Source of the DNA: Pseudomonas sp. MTM4
GTDB taxonomy: Bacteria; Pseudomonadota; Gammaproteobacteria; Pseudomonadales; Pseudomonadaceae
Assembly (NCBI RefSeq): GCF_019355055.1
Contig: NZ_CP048411.1
Coordinates: 1,054,001-1,118,000, forward strand
Length of the DNA stretch: 64,000 bases
Direction of reading: 5' to 3'
Below the pieces are notes generated by a model. That model saw only the letters and a list, made by a program, of their open reading frames with translations. It did not search any database and was not told the origin of the DNA. This document shows positions 9,337-16,641 of the stretch, piece by piece (the first letter of the stretch is position 1; the number at the start of each line of letters is the position of its first letter). The translations under genes and the position numbers were made by a program.

Positions 9337-10299
9337 TCAGAGAATTTCTAACCCTTCGCATTTGTAATCACCGATGAATATGTCGTCCTGCAGCACTTCA
9401 CCGTCGAGGTTAAAGCAGAACAGGTAGCTTTCGGTGCGGTCGCCGATCTCCACGCTTTTGAGCCCGATGCATTCGTCGGGATGCCCCGGCAGGATCTTGA
9501 ACGAAGAAATACCGCGTTCGGGATTGCAGTCGCCTACCTGCACGGTACGAATTTCGCTGAAGTCTTCGTTGGCAATAATCAAGGTATTGGCGCCGCGTTC
9601 ACATTCGTCGATCGCCTGATCGAACGGCGAGGTGGAAATCTTGCGAGGGAAGAACAGCCATTCGCGGCGATAAGGATGCCATTCGACCGCCTCGTGAATG
9701 ACGTAGCCGTCCGGCCCTACTCCGAGCGCATCGCGGATGCGCTGGTAGCGCTCAGCCCAGTCGACGCTGCGCACGCCATAGTTGCGGTCGAGCATTTTTA
9801 CCCACTCTTCAGCCGGCCGTTTGCCATGGCTGCCGACGACGAGTCGATCATTCCAAAGCGTCGCCCATTCACTCTTGAAACCTTTGAATGCCTCATCACC
9901 ACTGCCAGTCATCAGAATCTGCCGCGGCACCAGCTGGCGTTGATCGCGGATCTCGCAGACCAGGCCGGTACGATCATCGAAGGTCACAAGGCGTTTGCCG
10001 AACATCACAAGCTCGGAAAACTCGGCGCCCCGCCCGCCTTCGGCGATCTGGCTGATCAGCCGATACTGACCGCCCTGATCCTCCGGTATGTCCTCGAACC
10101 GATAACGAGGTCGGCCGGTGTGAGGATCTACCTCGCGGTAGATTCGATCGTGACGCAGCGTGGACTGCCAGCCGGTTCCACCGTCGTCCAGCTCCACCAG
10201 AGAGGCATGGTCCTCATCGGTGATGATCGCCAGCAGGTACTCGCAGGTATCGCTGCCGTAGCGCTCAAGCCGCCGAATATCAAAGTTCTTTTCGCTCAT
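9337..10299 (-). CDS. Apyrase homologue of the soluble calcium-activated nucleotidase (SCAN) family
   Basis: A 320-residue protein with the family's blocks in the same order as human CANT1: AEGGRGAEFSELV, DDRTGLVCEI, KGFKSEWATL, GPDGYVIHEAVEW, REWLFFPRKIS, ERGANTLII, GISSFKILPG and, at the C-terminus, KCEGLEIL. The family forms a five-bladed propeller around a calcium ion and hydrolyses nucleoside di- and triphosphates. No signal peptide is seen, so the protein should be cytoplasmic, unlike the ER/Golgi and secreted animal enzymes. The ATG at 10299 is preferred over a GTG at 10332, although its ribosome site is weak. The gene sits just upstream of the AraC gene on the same strand. Activity and substrate in bacteria are inference. 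Confidence 0.85.
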   Translation of the reverse strand: MSEKNFDIRRLERYGSDTCEYLLAIITDEDHASLVELDDGGTGWQSTLRHDRIYREVDPHTGRPRYRFEDIPEDQGGQYRLISQIAEGGRGAEFSELVMFGKRLVTFDDRTGLVCEIRDQRQLVPRQILMTGSGDEAFKGFKSEWATLWNDRLVVGSHGKRPAEEWVKMLDRNYGVRSVDWAERYQRIRDALGVGPDGYVIHEAVEWHPYRREWLFFPRKISTSPFDQAIDECERGANTLIIANEDFSEIRTVQVGDCNPERGISSFKILPGHPDECIGLKSVEIGDRTESYLFCFNLDGEVLQDDIFIGDYKCEGLEIL

Positions 10300-10549
10300 G
10301 AATAGACGCTCTATTGGCACGGGTGCGGGCACGGCGTGCGGACGGATCTGTCTGGTTGGGACAACGCGCAGAGGGCAAGTTCCGGCAGAAATCTGACTGA
10401 AATCAAAGCCAGCATTCGTAGCGGGTCGCGCCGCCGGGTTCAGGATAACGCTCAGCGGCTGGTAGGAAACTTCCTTGCGGCGCAGCTTTTGTCAGCAGCT
10501 TCGTCTGTTTTATTGTCCAAGCCCCACAGCACGAGACGAACGAAACGGC

Positions 10550-11725
10550 ATGGCTTTTCACTTTCCTCACCGGCAGGCTTCAGCGGCCATCGAATCCTTA
10601 ACTGCATTTGCGCGGCGGGTCGATACCGCAGCCTTGCATAGGGCGCTCGCCGTTATGGGCAGCGTCGTACTTTTGAGCCTGGCCGGCTGCGGTAGCCGGC
10701 AGCCGGAAATACCGGCACCGCGTCCCGATGAGGTGCGGGCGAAAATCGTCCGTCTGATCCCCAGCGACATTCCGGGTCGCCAAGGCTGGGCCACTGACAT
10801 CTACGCCTCGTTCGATGCGCTGGAAATTCTTCCGAGCGATGAAAATCTCTGTGCAGTGCTCGCGGTTACCGTGCAGGAGTCCACTTTTCAGGCCACGCCT
10901 CCAGTGCCTGGCCTGGCCAAGATTTCGCGTGAAGAGATTTATCGCCGCGCCGCACGCCTGCATGTTCCGCGCTTCGTGGTGAATGCTGCGCTGGATGTAC
11001 GCTCGCCCAACGGAAAGACCTACAACGAGCGCTTGGATGCGGTGCGCACGGAAGAACAACTGAGCGCGATTTTCGATGACTTCATTGGCATCGTGCCGCT
11101 TGGCGAGCAGTTGTTCGGCACGCTCAACCCGGTCAAGACCGGCGGACCTATGCAGGTCAGCATCGCCTTCGCCGAAGCGCGCCGCTGGGAGTACCCCTTC
11201 GAGCACAAGGGCTCGATCCGCGACGAAGTATTCACTCGCCGGGGCGGCATGTACTTCGGTATCGCTCACCTGCTGGACTATCCCACCAGCTACACGCAGC
11301 CGCTCTATCGCTTCGCCGACTTCAATGCCGGCTGGTACGCCAGCCGCAACGCCGCGTTCCAGAATGCGGTGGCGCGGGCCAGCGGCAGCAAGCTGGCCCT
11401 CGATGGTGACCTGATCATTCACGGCAGCAGCAAGGCTGGGCAGACCGAGACGGCGGTACGATCACTGGCGGGCAAACTCGACATGAGCGAAACCGCGATA
11501 CGCAACGCGCTGGAACGTGGCGACACCCACGGCTTCGAGAAAACTCGGCTCTACGAACGCGTGTATGAGCTAGCGGAGAAGCGCGCAGGCAAACCGCTGC
11601 CACGAGCGGTGCTTCCGGGCATCCGTCTCGAGAGTCCGAAAATCACCCGCAACCTGACCACCGCCTGGTTCGCCAACCGGGTCAACGACCGGCACCTGGC
11701 CTGCATGAGGCGCGCCCGCAATTGA
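10550..11725 (+). CDS. DUF1615 family lipoprotein
   Basis: Up to 391 residues from the ATG at 10550. A lipobox LAGC puts the lipidated cysteine at residue 47, which is late for a lipoprotein signal. A TTG codon at 10634 would give a normal 19-residue signal (beginning LHRALAVMG), so the true start is uncertain. The body contains the conserved blocks TVQESTFQA, NPVKTGGPMQVS, RRGGMYFGIAHLLDY and FADFNAGWYASRNAAFQ typical of DUF1615. Some of these recall lysozyme-like folds, with a Glu in VQEST, but no activity has been shown that I know of. It is probably anchored in an envelope membrane. It is divergent from the apyrase-like gene. Confidence 0.82.
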   Translation: MAFHFPHRQASAAIESLTAFARRVDTAALHRALAVMGSVVLLSLAGCGSRQPEIPAPRPDEVRAKIVRLIPSDIPGRQGWATDIYASFDALEILPSDENLCAVLAVTVQESTFQATPPVPGLAKISREEIYRRAARLHVPRFVVNAALDVRSPNGKTYNERLDAVRTEEQLSAIFDDFIGIVPLGEQLFGTLNPVKTGGPMQVSIAFAEARRWEYPFEHKGSIRDEVFTRRGGMYFGIAHLLDYPTSYTQPLYRFADFNAGWYASRNAAFQNAVARASGSKLALDGDLIIHGSSKAGQTETAVRSLAGKLDMSETAIRNALERGDTHGFEKTRLYERVYELAEKRAGKPLPRAVLPGIRLESPKITRNLTTAWFANRVNDRHLACMRRARN

Positions 11726-11764
11726 GACATGCGAGCGCGGCACATTGGATTGTCGTGGCCATGC

Positions 11765-12364
11765 TCAGCCCAGCAGCCCCATGCCGACCAGTACGAACGC
11801 GCCGACTGTGACGATCAGTCCCAGGATCACCAGTAATCCATCCCGCGTGGTGATACCGAGGCCGAACAGCGCGATCGCCGCGAATGGCGCCGTGCTGGCA
11901 AACGGCATCAACTCCAGCGGCGGAACCGAAGTAGCGAGCAACACGCAAAGCACCGCGATCAGGCGCAGAAACCCCTTGCGGACGGCCCAACCGAGGCGTG
12001 CGCGGCTGATCTTGTCCAACCATCGCACGACCCGGCGCACTTTGTTCAGGCCCTTGTCGAGCTTCGCGCCGCTGACCGTGCGTTTGGCGAGGAAATCCGG
12101 CATCCAGAAATGGTCGCGCCCCATCAGCATCTGGATCGAGAACAACGCAACGATCAGAGCCAGCACCGTCGGCAGGCCGGGTATCCCGCCGACCGGGCTG
12201 ATTTCGATGATTGCCGGAACGAACAGAAAAGGCCCAAAGCTACGGCGCCCGAGGCTGTCCTGAATCTCGCTGATGGTGACTTTGTCCTGCCTCTTGCCAA
12301 GCTCGATGATCCCGTCGATCACCTGCTCCAGACCCGCCTGCCCGCTCTGCTTGGCCTCAGTCAT
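11765..12364 (-). CDS. ExoD family membrane protein
   Basis: A 199-residue inner-membrane protein. A soluble N-terminal stretch (about 1-45) with the family block DSLGRRSFGPFLFVPAIIE is followed by four or five hydrophobic segments. The conserved proline- and glycine-rich turn SPVGGIPGLPT follows. It belongs to the ExoD family, named from a Rhizobium gene needed for exopolysaccharide production and alkali tolerance. The molecular role is unknown. It is convergent with the DUF1615 gene, leaving only 39 bases between them. Confidence 0.85.
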   Translation of the reverse strand: MTEAKQSGQAGLEQVIDGIIELGKRQDKVTISEIQDSLGRRSFGPFLFVPAIIEISPVGGIPGLPTVLALIVALFSIQMLMGRDHFWMPDFLAKRTVSGAKLDKGLNKVRRVVRWLDKISRARLGWAVRKGFLRLIAVLCVLLATSVPPLELMPFASTAPFAAIALFGLGITTRDGLLVILGLIVTVGAFVLVGMGLLG

Positions 12365-12736
12365 AGAAGGTTCTCTGCGTTACGTGGATGTCGCCGTAAG
12401 GTTTCATAAACCCTGTCGTTTTCAAAAGGCATTGGCTGTCAGGATATTTCCAGTCGTTGCCTTTGCGCCGAATTGTCCAGCGTAGCGGACGGTGTCTGGA
12501 AATCCGGACGGGCCATGAAATGGCCTGATGGGCTCTAGGTCGACCATCCGCGCATGGGGCGGCTCCCATCGATGTCCAGATTATTGGAGCGTGCTCGCCA
12601 CTCCCGTGGTACGGGCATGGCAACACCTTGTTTTTCCTATGCTTTCTGCTCATGGCACAACATGCGCATGGCCCGCTTCGCTGCGGGATGTTCCGTCCGC
12701 GCGATTCCTTACAAAAACAAGATGGAAGGAAAAGCT
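12365..12736. other. Intergenic region upstream of the divergent exoD-like and esterase genes
   Basis: 372 bases between divergent genes. The esterase frame is open back to 12554, but the signal peptide and ribosome site place its start at 12737. No convincing promoter or operator was found. Confidence 0.4.
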
Positions 12737-14428
12737 ATGAAGATCCGAGGTTTGCTTGCGATCACCGCAGCGATCGCCCTGAATACCGCCGTAATGCCCG
12801 CACAGGCGGGCACCGTCACCTCCGCTTCGCTCCCGGCCGGCAGTCATCCCGGTTCGCGGGAGCGCCAGTACCAGGTATATGTCCCTAGCGGGTTATCAAC
12901 ACCGGCCCCCATGGTGATGGCGCTCCACGGTTGCCGCCAGACCCAGGCCAACGCGCTCGACGAGTGGGGTTTGAAGGCGGCTGCGGACCAAAATGGTTTT
13001 ATCCTGGTGACGCCCTTCATCACCAGCTACGACGGCCTGCGCAACCAGAACTGCTGGGGTTTCTGGTTCGACCAGCACCAGCATGAAGGTGCAGGCGAAC
13101 CGCAGGATTTGGTGAGAATTGCCCAGGCGGTCGAGGCGCAGCACAGCATCGACACCAACCGGCGATTCATCACCGGCCTGTCGTCTGGCGGCGCGATGGC
13201 GGTTGTGGCGGCGACGACGCATAACGAGTACTGGGCCGCTGCGGCGAGCGCCGCCGGTCTGCCGTATGGTGAAGATGCCGCATCGGTTTCGTTGTCCGGC
13301 CAGTGCCCCGGCTATGCGACGTTTCATAATGTCGACCAGGTCGCCAACGACATGCGGGCGGAGCTGAACGACACCTACGCGATTCCGCTGATGGTGCTGC
13401 AGAGCAATAACGACTGCACCGTCATCCAGCCAGCCGGCCGCAACCTTCGCGACGCCCATCTGAAAGTATTCGGCGGCACCAGTCACGACACACCGGCCAA
13501 GGCCCAGCAGAGCCAGGCAGCCTGCAGCCCCCACCATCAGAACAACTACAACTGCCAGCACACCCGCTACGGGACAGGCGACGGGCGGTCCATCGTCGAG
13601 ACGGTGTTCTTCAACGGCCCGCAGAACACGGCCAACACCACCGACACCAACCACGGACATTACTGGGTCGGCGGAACCAACGGCAGCGAAGGCCCTTGGG
13701 CGGTACGCGCCGGCCCGAGTTATCCAGACATCATCTGGGACTTCTTCAGTCGCCACGCCCGTGATGGCGGCGGCGAGAACGGTACGCCGAAGATTACCGT
13801 GCTGGGTGACAACCCGCTGAAAGTCGCACTGGGCCGGTCCTTCACCGATCCGGGTGCGACGGCCTCCGACCGCGAAGACGGCGACCTGACGGTTACGGCC
13901 GACTGTTCCAGCGTAGATACCAACACCGTTGGCGACTACAACTGCACCTATGAAGTAACCGATTCGGATAACAATACAGCCACCCGGACTCGCACTGTTT
14001 CGGTGTTCGACCCCAACGCACCGACCGCGACCTGCGAGGTTGCCAGCGCGTCGCCCAACGCTCATATCAGCGCCGGCCGTGCCGTCGCCGGAGGTATTTC
14101 CAGCCTGCGTGCGCTGTCTCTGACCGACCGTCAGGACATCGGTGGTTCCTTCGATACCTGGACGTCAGTCAAGCTGTACCAGGGCGAGCCGGGCACGTGG
14201 TATGCCGCAGAACCGGAGGCCTGTCGTGCCGGCGAAGGCGGGAACGACGGTCACACTTGCCAAGACTGGTACAGCACCAATCTTCAGCATTTGTCAGCCG
14301 GCCGGGCCTACTACCAAATGGGTTATTACACACAGGGTGGTGACGACGCGCTGGGTCAGATATCGGGTAGCAATGCCTGGGTTCGCGAATCCAGCCCAGG
14401 TCTATACGAAGCGGGCCAGTGCCCGTAA
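12737..14428 (+). CDS. Secreted PHB-depolymerase family esterase with C-terminal accessory domains
   Basis: A 563-residue exported esterase. The ATG at 12737, after GGAAGGAAAAG, gives a signal peptide cleaved near residue 24-25 (AQA-G). The alpha/beta hydrolase domain (about 28-340) has HGC (His64) for the oxyanion region and the lipase box GLSSG with nucleophile Ser149. It belongs to the esterase family that includes extracellular poly(3-hydroxybutyrate) depolymerases. Next comes an immunoglobulin-like domain (about 350-425) with the block DPGATASDREDG. A C-terminal module of about 130 residues with several cysteines follows and ends GLYEAGQCP. It could bind polymer. Polymer or oligomer hydrolysis outside the cell is the likely role, but the substrate could be another polyester or a feruloyl-type ester. 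Confidence 0.85.
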   Translation: MKIRGLLAITAAIALNTAVMPAQAGTVTSASLPAGSHPGSRERQYQVYVPSGLSTPAPMVMALHGCRQTQANALDEWGLKAAADQNGFILVTPFITSYDGLRNQNCWGFWFDQHQHEGAGEPQDLVRIAQAVEAQHSIDTNRRFITGLSSGGAMAVVAATTHNEYWAAAASAAGLPYGEDAASVSLSGQCPGYATFHNVDQVANDMRAELNDTYAIPLMVLQSNNDCTVIQPAGRNLRDAHLKVFGGTSHDTPAKAQQSQAACSPHHQNNYNCQHTRYGTGDGRSIVETVFFNGPQNTANTTDTNHGHYWVGGTNGSEGPWAVRAGPSYPDIIWDFFSRHARDGGGENGTPKITVLGDNPLKVALGRSFTDPGATASDREDGDLTVTADCSSVDTNTVGDYNCTYEVTDSDNNTATRTRTVSVFDPNAPTATCEVASASPNAHISAGRAVAGGISSLRALSLTDRQDIGGSFDTWTSVKLYQGEPGTWYAAEPEACRAGEGGNDGHTCQDWYSTNLQHLSAGRAYYQMGYYTQGGDDALGQISGSNAWVRESSPGLYEAGQCP

Positions 14429-14540
14429 CAGACGTCGCTGAAACTGGCTGGCCGCGTTGCTTTGGATAGTACGTGGCCAGCCATCTGCAAGAAGAGCGAA
14501 ACCTTCATGCACTGCCCAACATACTTTCGATACAACTAGA

Positions 14541-14556
14541 TCTATTAATTAATAGA
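14541..14556. repeat. Perfect 16-bp AT-rich palindrome
   Basis: TCTATTAATTAATAGA is an exact palindrome within an unusually AT-rich stretch (about 14515-14655) between the esterase gene and the convergent KGG gene. It could be a protein-binding site or part of a transcript end. There is no direct evidence of function. Confidence 0.4.
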
Positions 14557-14650
14557 CATAAGCATATACTTAAAAACAATAACGCAATCAGTGCCAGTTA
14601 GTTCGGATTACGTTTCGCCCCAGGAATCCATGCCAACTTTTTAATCACAT

Positions 14651-14684
14651 AAAAAAGCGGAGCTCGCTTAACGAGCTCCGCTTT
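14651..14684 (-). terminator. Strong terminator downstream of the KGG protein gene
   Basis: A 13-bp perfect stem AAAGCGGAGCTCG/CGAGCTCCGCTTT has the 5-base loop CTTAA. Read on the minus strand it ends in a run of T residues, 18 bases past the KGG stop codon. It may also stop plus-strand transcripts from the esterase gene. Confidence 0.85.
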
Positions 14685-14702
14685 ACCGACTATTAGCTGA
14701 TA

Positions 14703-15014
14703 CTAGGAGTTACGGCCACCGCCGTGGCTGTTCTGGCCGCCCTTCTTGCCTGCTTCGGAGGCTTTCTCGCGATCGTTCGCGAAATTGCCGCCGCTATTCT
14801 GGCCACCTTTCTGGCCGGCCTCGGACGCCTTCTCGCGGTCGTTTGCGAAGTTACCACCGCTATTCTGGCCGCCTTTCTGGCCAGCTTCAGAAGCGCGCTG
14901 TGGGTCGTTGGCGAAATTGCCGCCGCTGTTATGACCGCCTTTTTGACCGGCTTCGGAAGCCTTCTCGCGATCGTTTGCAAAGTTACCCGGATTTCCGCTC
15001 TTATCATTCGACAT
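14703..15014 (-). CDS. KGG-repeat general stress protein (con-10/GsiB type)
   Basis: A 103-residue, very hydrophilic protein made of four tandem copies of a 22-residue unit with the core GNFANDREKASEAGQKGG. The last copy is AGKKGGQNS. This is the KGG stress-induced repeat found in YciG-like and GsiB-like proteins, thought to act as hydrophilic, largely unfolded protectants in starvation or desiccation. The second copy is the most diverged (DPQRASEAG). The start has GGAG about 10 bases upstream. Repeats are also visible at DNA level as four 66-bp units, so unit number may vary between strains. Regulation by a stress sigma factor is expected but no promoter was identified. Confidence 0.9.
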   Translation of the reverse strand: MSNDKSGNPGNFANDREKASEAGQKGGHNSGGNFANDPQRASEAGQKGGQNSGGNFANDREKASEAGQKGGQNSGGNFANDREKASEAGKKGGQNSHGGGRNS

Positions 15015-15453
15015 GAGATCTATCTCCAGTGTGAATAAATGCTAAATAAACTGACGTCCGCAGTGCAGTCGCCTCCCTATCTCGGAGGGCGTCACGCACT
15101 TAAGAGTTCGAAAACAATCACGACAAACGATGAACGGTTTAAATAAGCCAAACGAAACCAAACGGCGAGACATGTCTATGCGATGACACTTTGTTAGTTG
15201 CATTTCAATAGCAACGAAACGGCAATACCAGAACTGATCAGCCTTTGCGTGTATACCCTCCTTTTTCCCCGCGTGGCATAGGCGTCTTCCGTACGGACCG
15301 TTCGTCCCTTGGCCAAGAGGTCGATGACGCTGTCAACAAGCTGTAACCCGCCGCAAGCATTCTCAGCATCAATGGAAAGCCGCGACGGCTGGCGCAAGGA
15401 CGCGACTTTTTTCAAGGACCACCAACCACTCGGATTGAGCTATTGGAGGCCGC
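15015..15453. other. Gene-poor region between the KGG gene and a small ORF
   Basis: 439 bases. A 73-codon minus-strand frame (15194-15415) lacks a ribosome site and similarity to known families. The first 170 bases, upstream of the KGG gene, are relatively AT-rich and should hold its promoter. Nothing else could be supported. Confidence 0.4.
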
Positions 15454-15624
15454 ATGAACAGCAAAACCCTGGAAAATCTGGTGAAGCAGTCTGACCTGAG
15501 CGTCAATCAGCCGCTTGAGTTCTGGAAGCAACTGCAACGAGGCAAGAGCAGCTGTCGCCCGAGCGCCGCAGCGCTGGCCAGACGCGCCTCTCTGGATCTC
15601 GGCATGTGCGCGACGGGAAGATAG
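15454..15624 (+). CDS. Possible small protein, 56 residues
   Basis: An ATG preceded by the good ribosome site TTGGAGGCCGC opens a 56-codon frame beginning MNSKTLENLVKQSD and ending MCATGR. It is mildly amphipathic at the start and basic later. No family was recognised. It lies just before the convergent badK gene. It could be a real small gene, or the N-terminal remnant of a longer one, because its reading stops in GC-rich coding-like sequence. Support rests on the ribosome site alone. Confidence 0.35.
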   Translation: MNSKTLENLVKQSDLSVNQPLEFWKQLQRGKSSCRPSAAALARRASLDLGMCATGR

Positions 15625-15674
15625 CCCTGCCGCATCCGCTGCCTTGCAATTGCTCGGGCAGCGGGCGGCACCGA

Positions 15675-16457
15675 TCAACGGTGAGCCCACCGAGGTTCTC
15701 GCTTCTGCGTGAACGCTTGCATCCCTTCTTTCTGGTCCGCCGTGGCGAAGCTTGCGTGCAGCAGCCGGCGCTCGAATTTCACCCCTTGGTTCAAGGTGGT
15801 TTCAAACGCCAGATTGACGGCCTCCTTATTCAATTTCACCGCTACTTCCGAGTAGCCGGCAATCAGGGTCGCAATCTGCATGGCCTCTTCCAGCAGGGCG
15901 GCTGTCGGCACCACTCGGCTGACTAGCCCACAACGCTCGGCTTCTTCGGCACCCATGGTACGGCCCGTCAGGCACAGGTCCATCGCCTTGGCCTTCCCTA
16001 CCGCACGGGTCAGTCGCTGGGTCCCGCCAGCCCCAGGCAAAGTGCCCAGCTTGATTTCGGGCTGGCCGAAACGCGCCGTTTCCGCCGCAATGATCAGGTC
16101 GCACATCATGGCCAACTCGCAGCCGCCTCCGAGCGCCAGCCCGGCGACCGCTGCGATGACCGGCTTGCGACAGCGCGTGACTTCCTCCCAGTTGGCTGTG
16201 ACGACATCTTCCAGGTAAGCCTCGACGAATGTCTTGTGCTGCAGCTCGCCGATGTCTGCACCTGCGGCAAAAGCCTTTTCGTTGCCCGTGATGACCATTG
16301 CTCGGACCTCGCTATTGCTTTCAAACCGGCGCAACGCGGTGCCCAGTTCGGTCATCAGCCGATCGTTCAAGGCGTTGTGTACCTGTGGGCGATTCAATCG
16401 AATGAGCCCAACGGCACCGTGCCGCTCGGTCAAGATGTTGTTGTATTCCAAGAGCAT
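15675..16457 (-). CDS. badK: Cyclohex-1-ene-1-carboxyl-CoA hydratase (enoyl-CoA hydratase family)
   Basis: A 260-residue crotonase. The start at 16457 matches the family N-terminus. A 22-codon upstream extension is ignored. The oxyanion-hole blocks AFAAGADIGEL and LGGGCELAMMCD and the catalytic-region motif PEIKLGTLPGAGGTQRL, including the active-site glutamate, are present. Resemblance to BadK of Rhodopseudomonas palustris is close over the whole length, including KAKAMDLCL and the C-terminal block EGMQAF. BadK adds water to cyclohex-1-ene-1-carboxyl-CoA to give 2-hydroxycyclohexane-1-carboxyl-CoA. The gene is divergent from aliA-badH-badI-aliB and would share their control region. A general short-chain enoyl-CoA hydratase is the alternative, made less likely by context. 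Confidence 0.85.
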   Translation of the reverse strand: MLLEYNNILTERHGAVGLIRLNRPQVHNALNDRLMTELGTALRRFESNSEVRAMVITGNEKAFAAGADIGELQHKTFVEAYLEDVVTANWEEVTRCRKPVIAAVAGLALGGGCELAMMCDLIIAAETARFGQPEIKLGTLPGAGGTQRLTRAVGKAKAMDLCLTGRTMGAEEAERCGLVSRVVPTAALLEEAMQIATLIAGYSEVAVKLNKEAVNLAFETTLNQGVKFERRLLHASFATADQKEGMQAFTQKREPRWAHR

Positions 16458-16538
16458 TCTCCCGTTGTCCCGCTTTGCACAGGGCGTGGCTGAGCGGTAT
16501 GCAACGAGTCTAGCTACGCCCAAAATAAAGACAACATA

Positions 16539-16568
16539 TTGACATAGTTATCTATGCGATCTTATCTT
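16539..16568 (+). promoter_or_regulatory. Candidate aliA promoter with inverted-repeat operator
   Basis: A perfect -35 box TTGACA (16539-16544) is followed 18 bases later by TATCTT (16563-16568), a 4 of 6 match to the -10 consensus. Between them lies the inverted repeat CATAG-TTAT-CTATG (16543-16556), overlapping the -35 end. A repressor bound here would block RNA polymerase. The badR-like MarR gene at the end of the operon is the obvious candidate. Function is inferred from position only. Confidence 0.5.
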
Positions 16569-16641
16569 CCATCTCAGCGATCAGCAGTTCCCTTCGCCCA
16601 CGACAAGAACAACGCTACCCAAAACAAGAGGTGGTTTATCC

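Noticed and set aside
10300..10332. 11-codon N-terminal extension of the apyrase-like gene from a GTG
   Set aside because: It lacks a ribosome site and the added residues are proline-rich and unlike the family. The ATG at 10299 was kept.
12896..14065. 389-codon minus-strand frame opposite the PHB-depolymerase-like gene
   Set aside because: The plus-strand product has a signal peptide, lipase box and domain structure. The minus frame has none.
14703..15014. Regular repeats taken as a possible CRISPR array
   Set aside because: Units are adjacent 66-bp in-frame coding repeats without spacers and encode a KGG-family protein. No cas genes are near.
15194..15415. 73-codon minus-strand frame
   Set aside because: No ribosome site, no family and unremarkable composition in an intergenic stretch.
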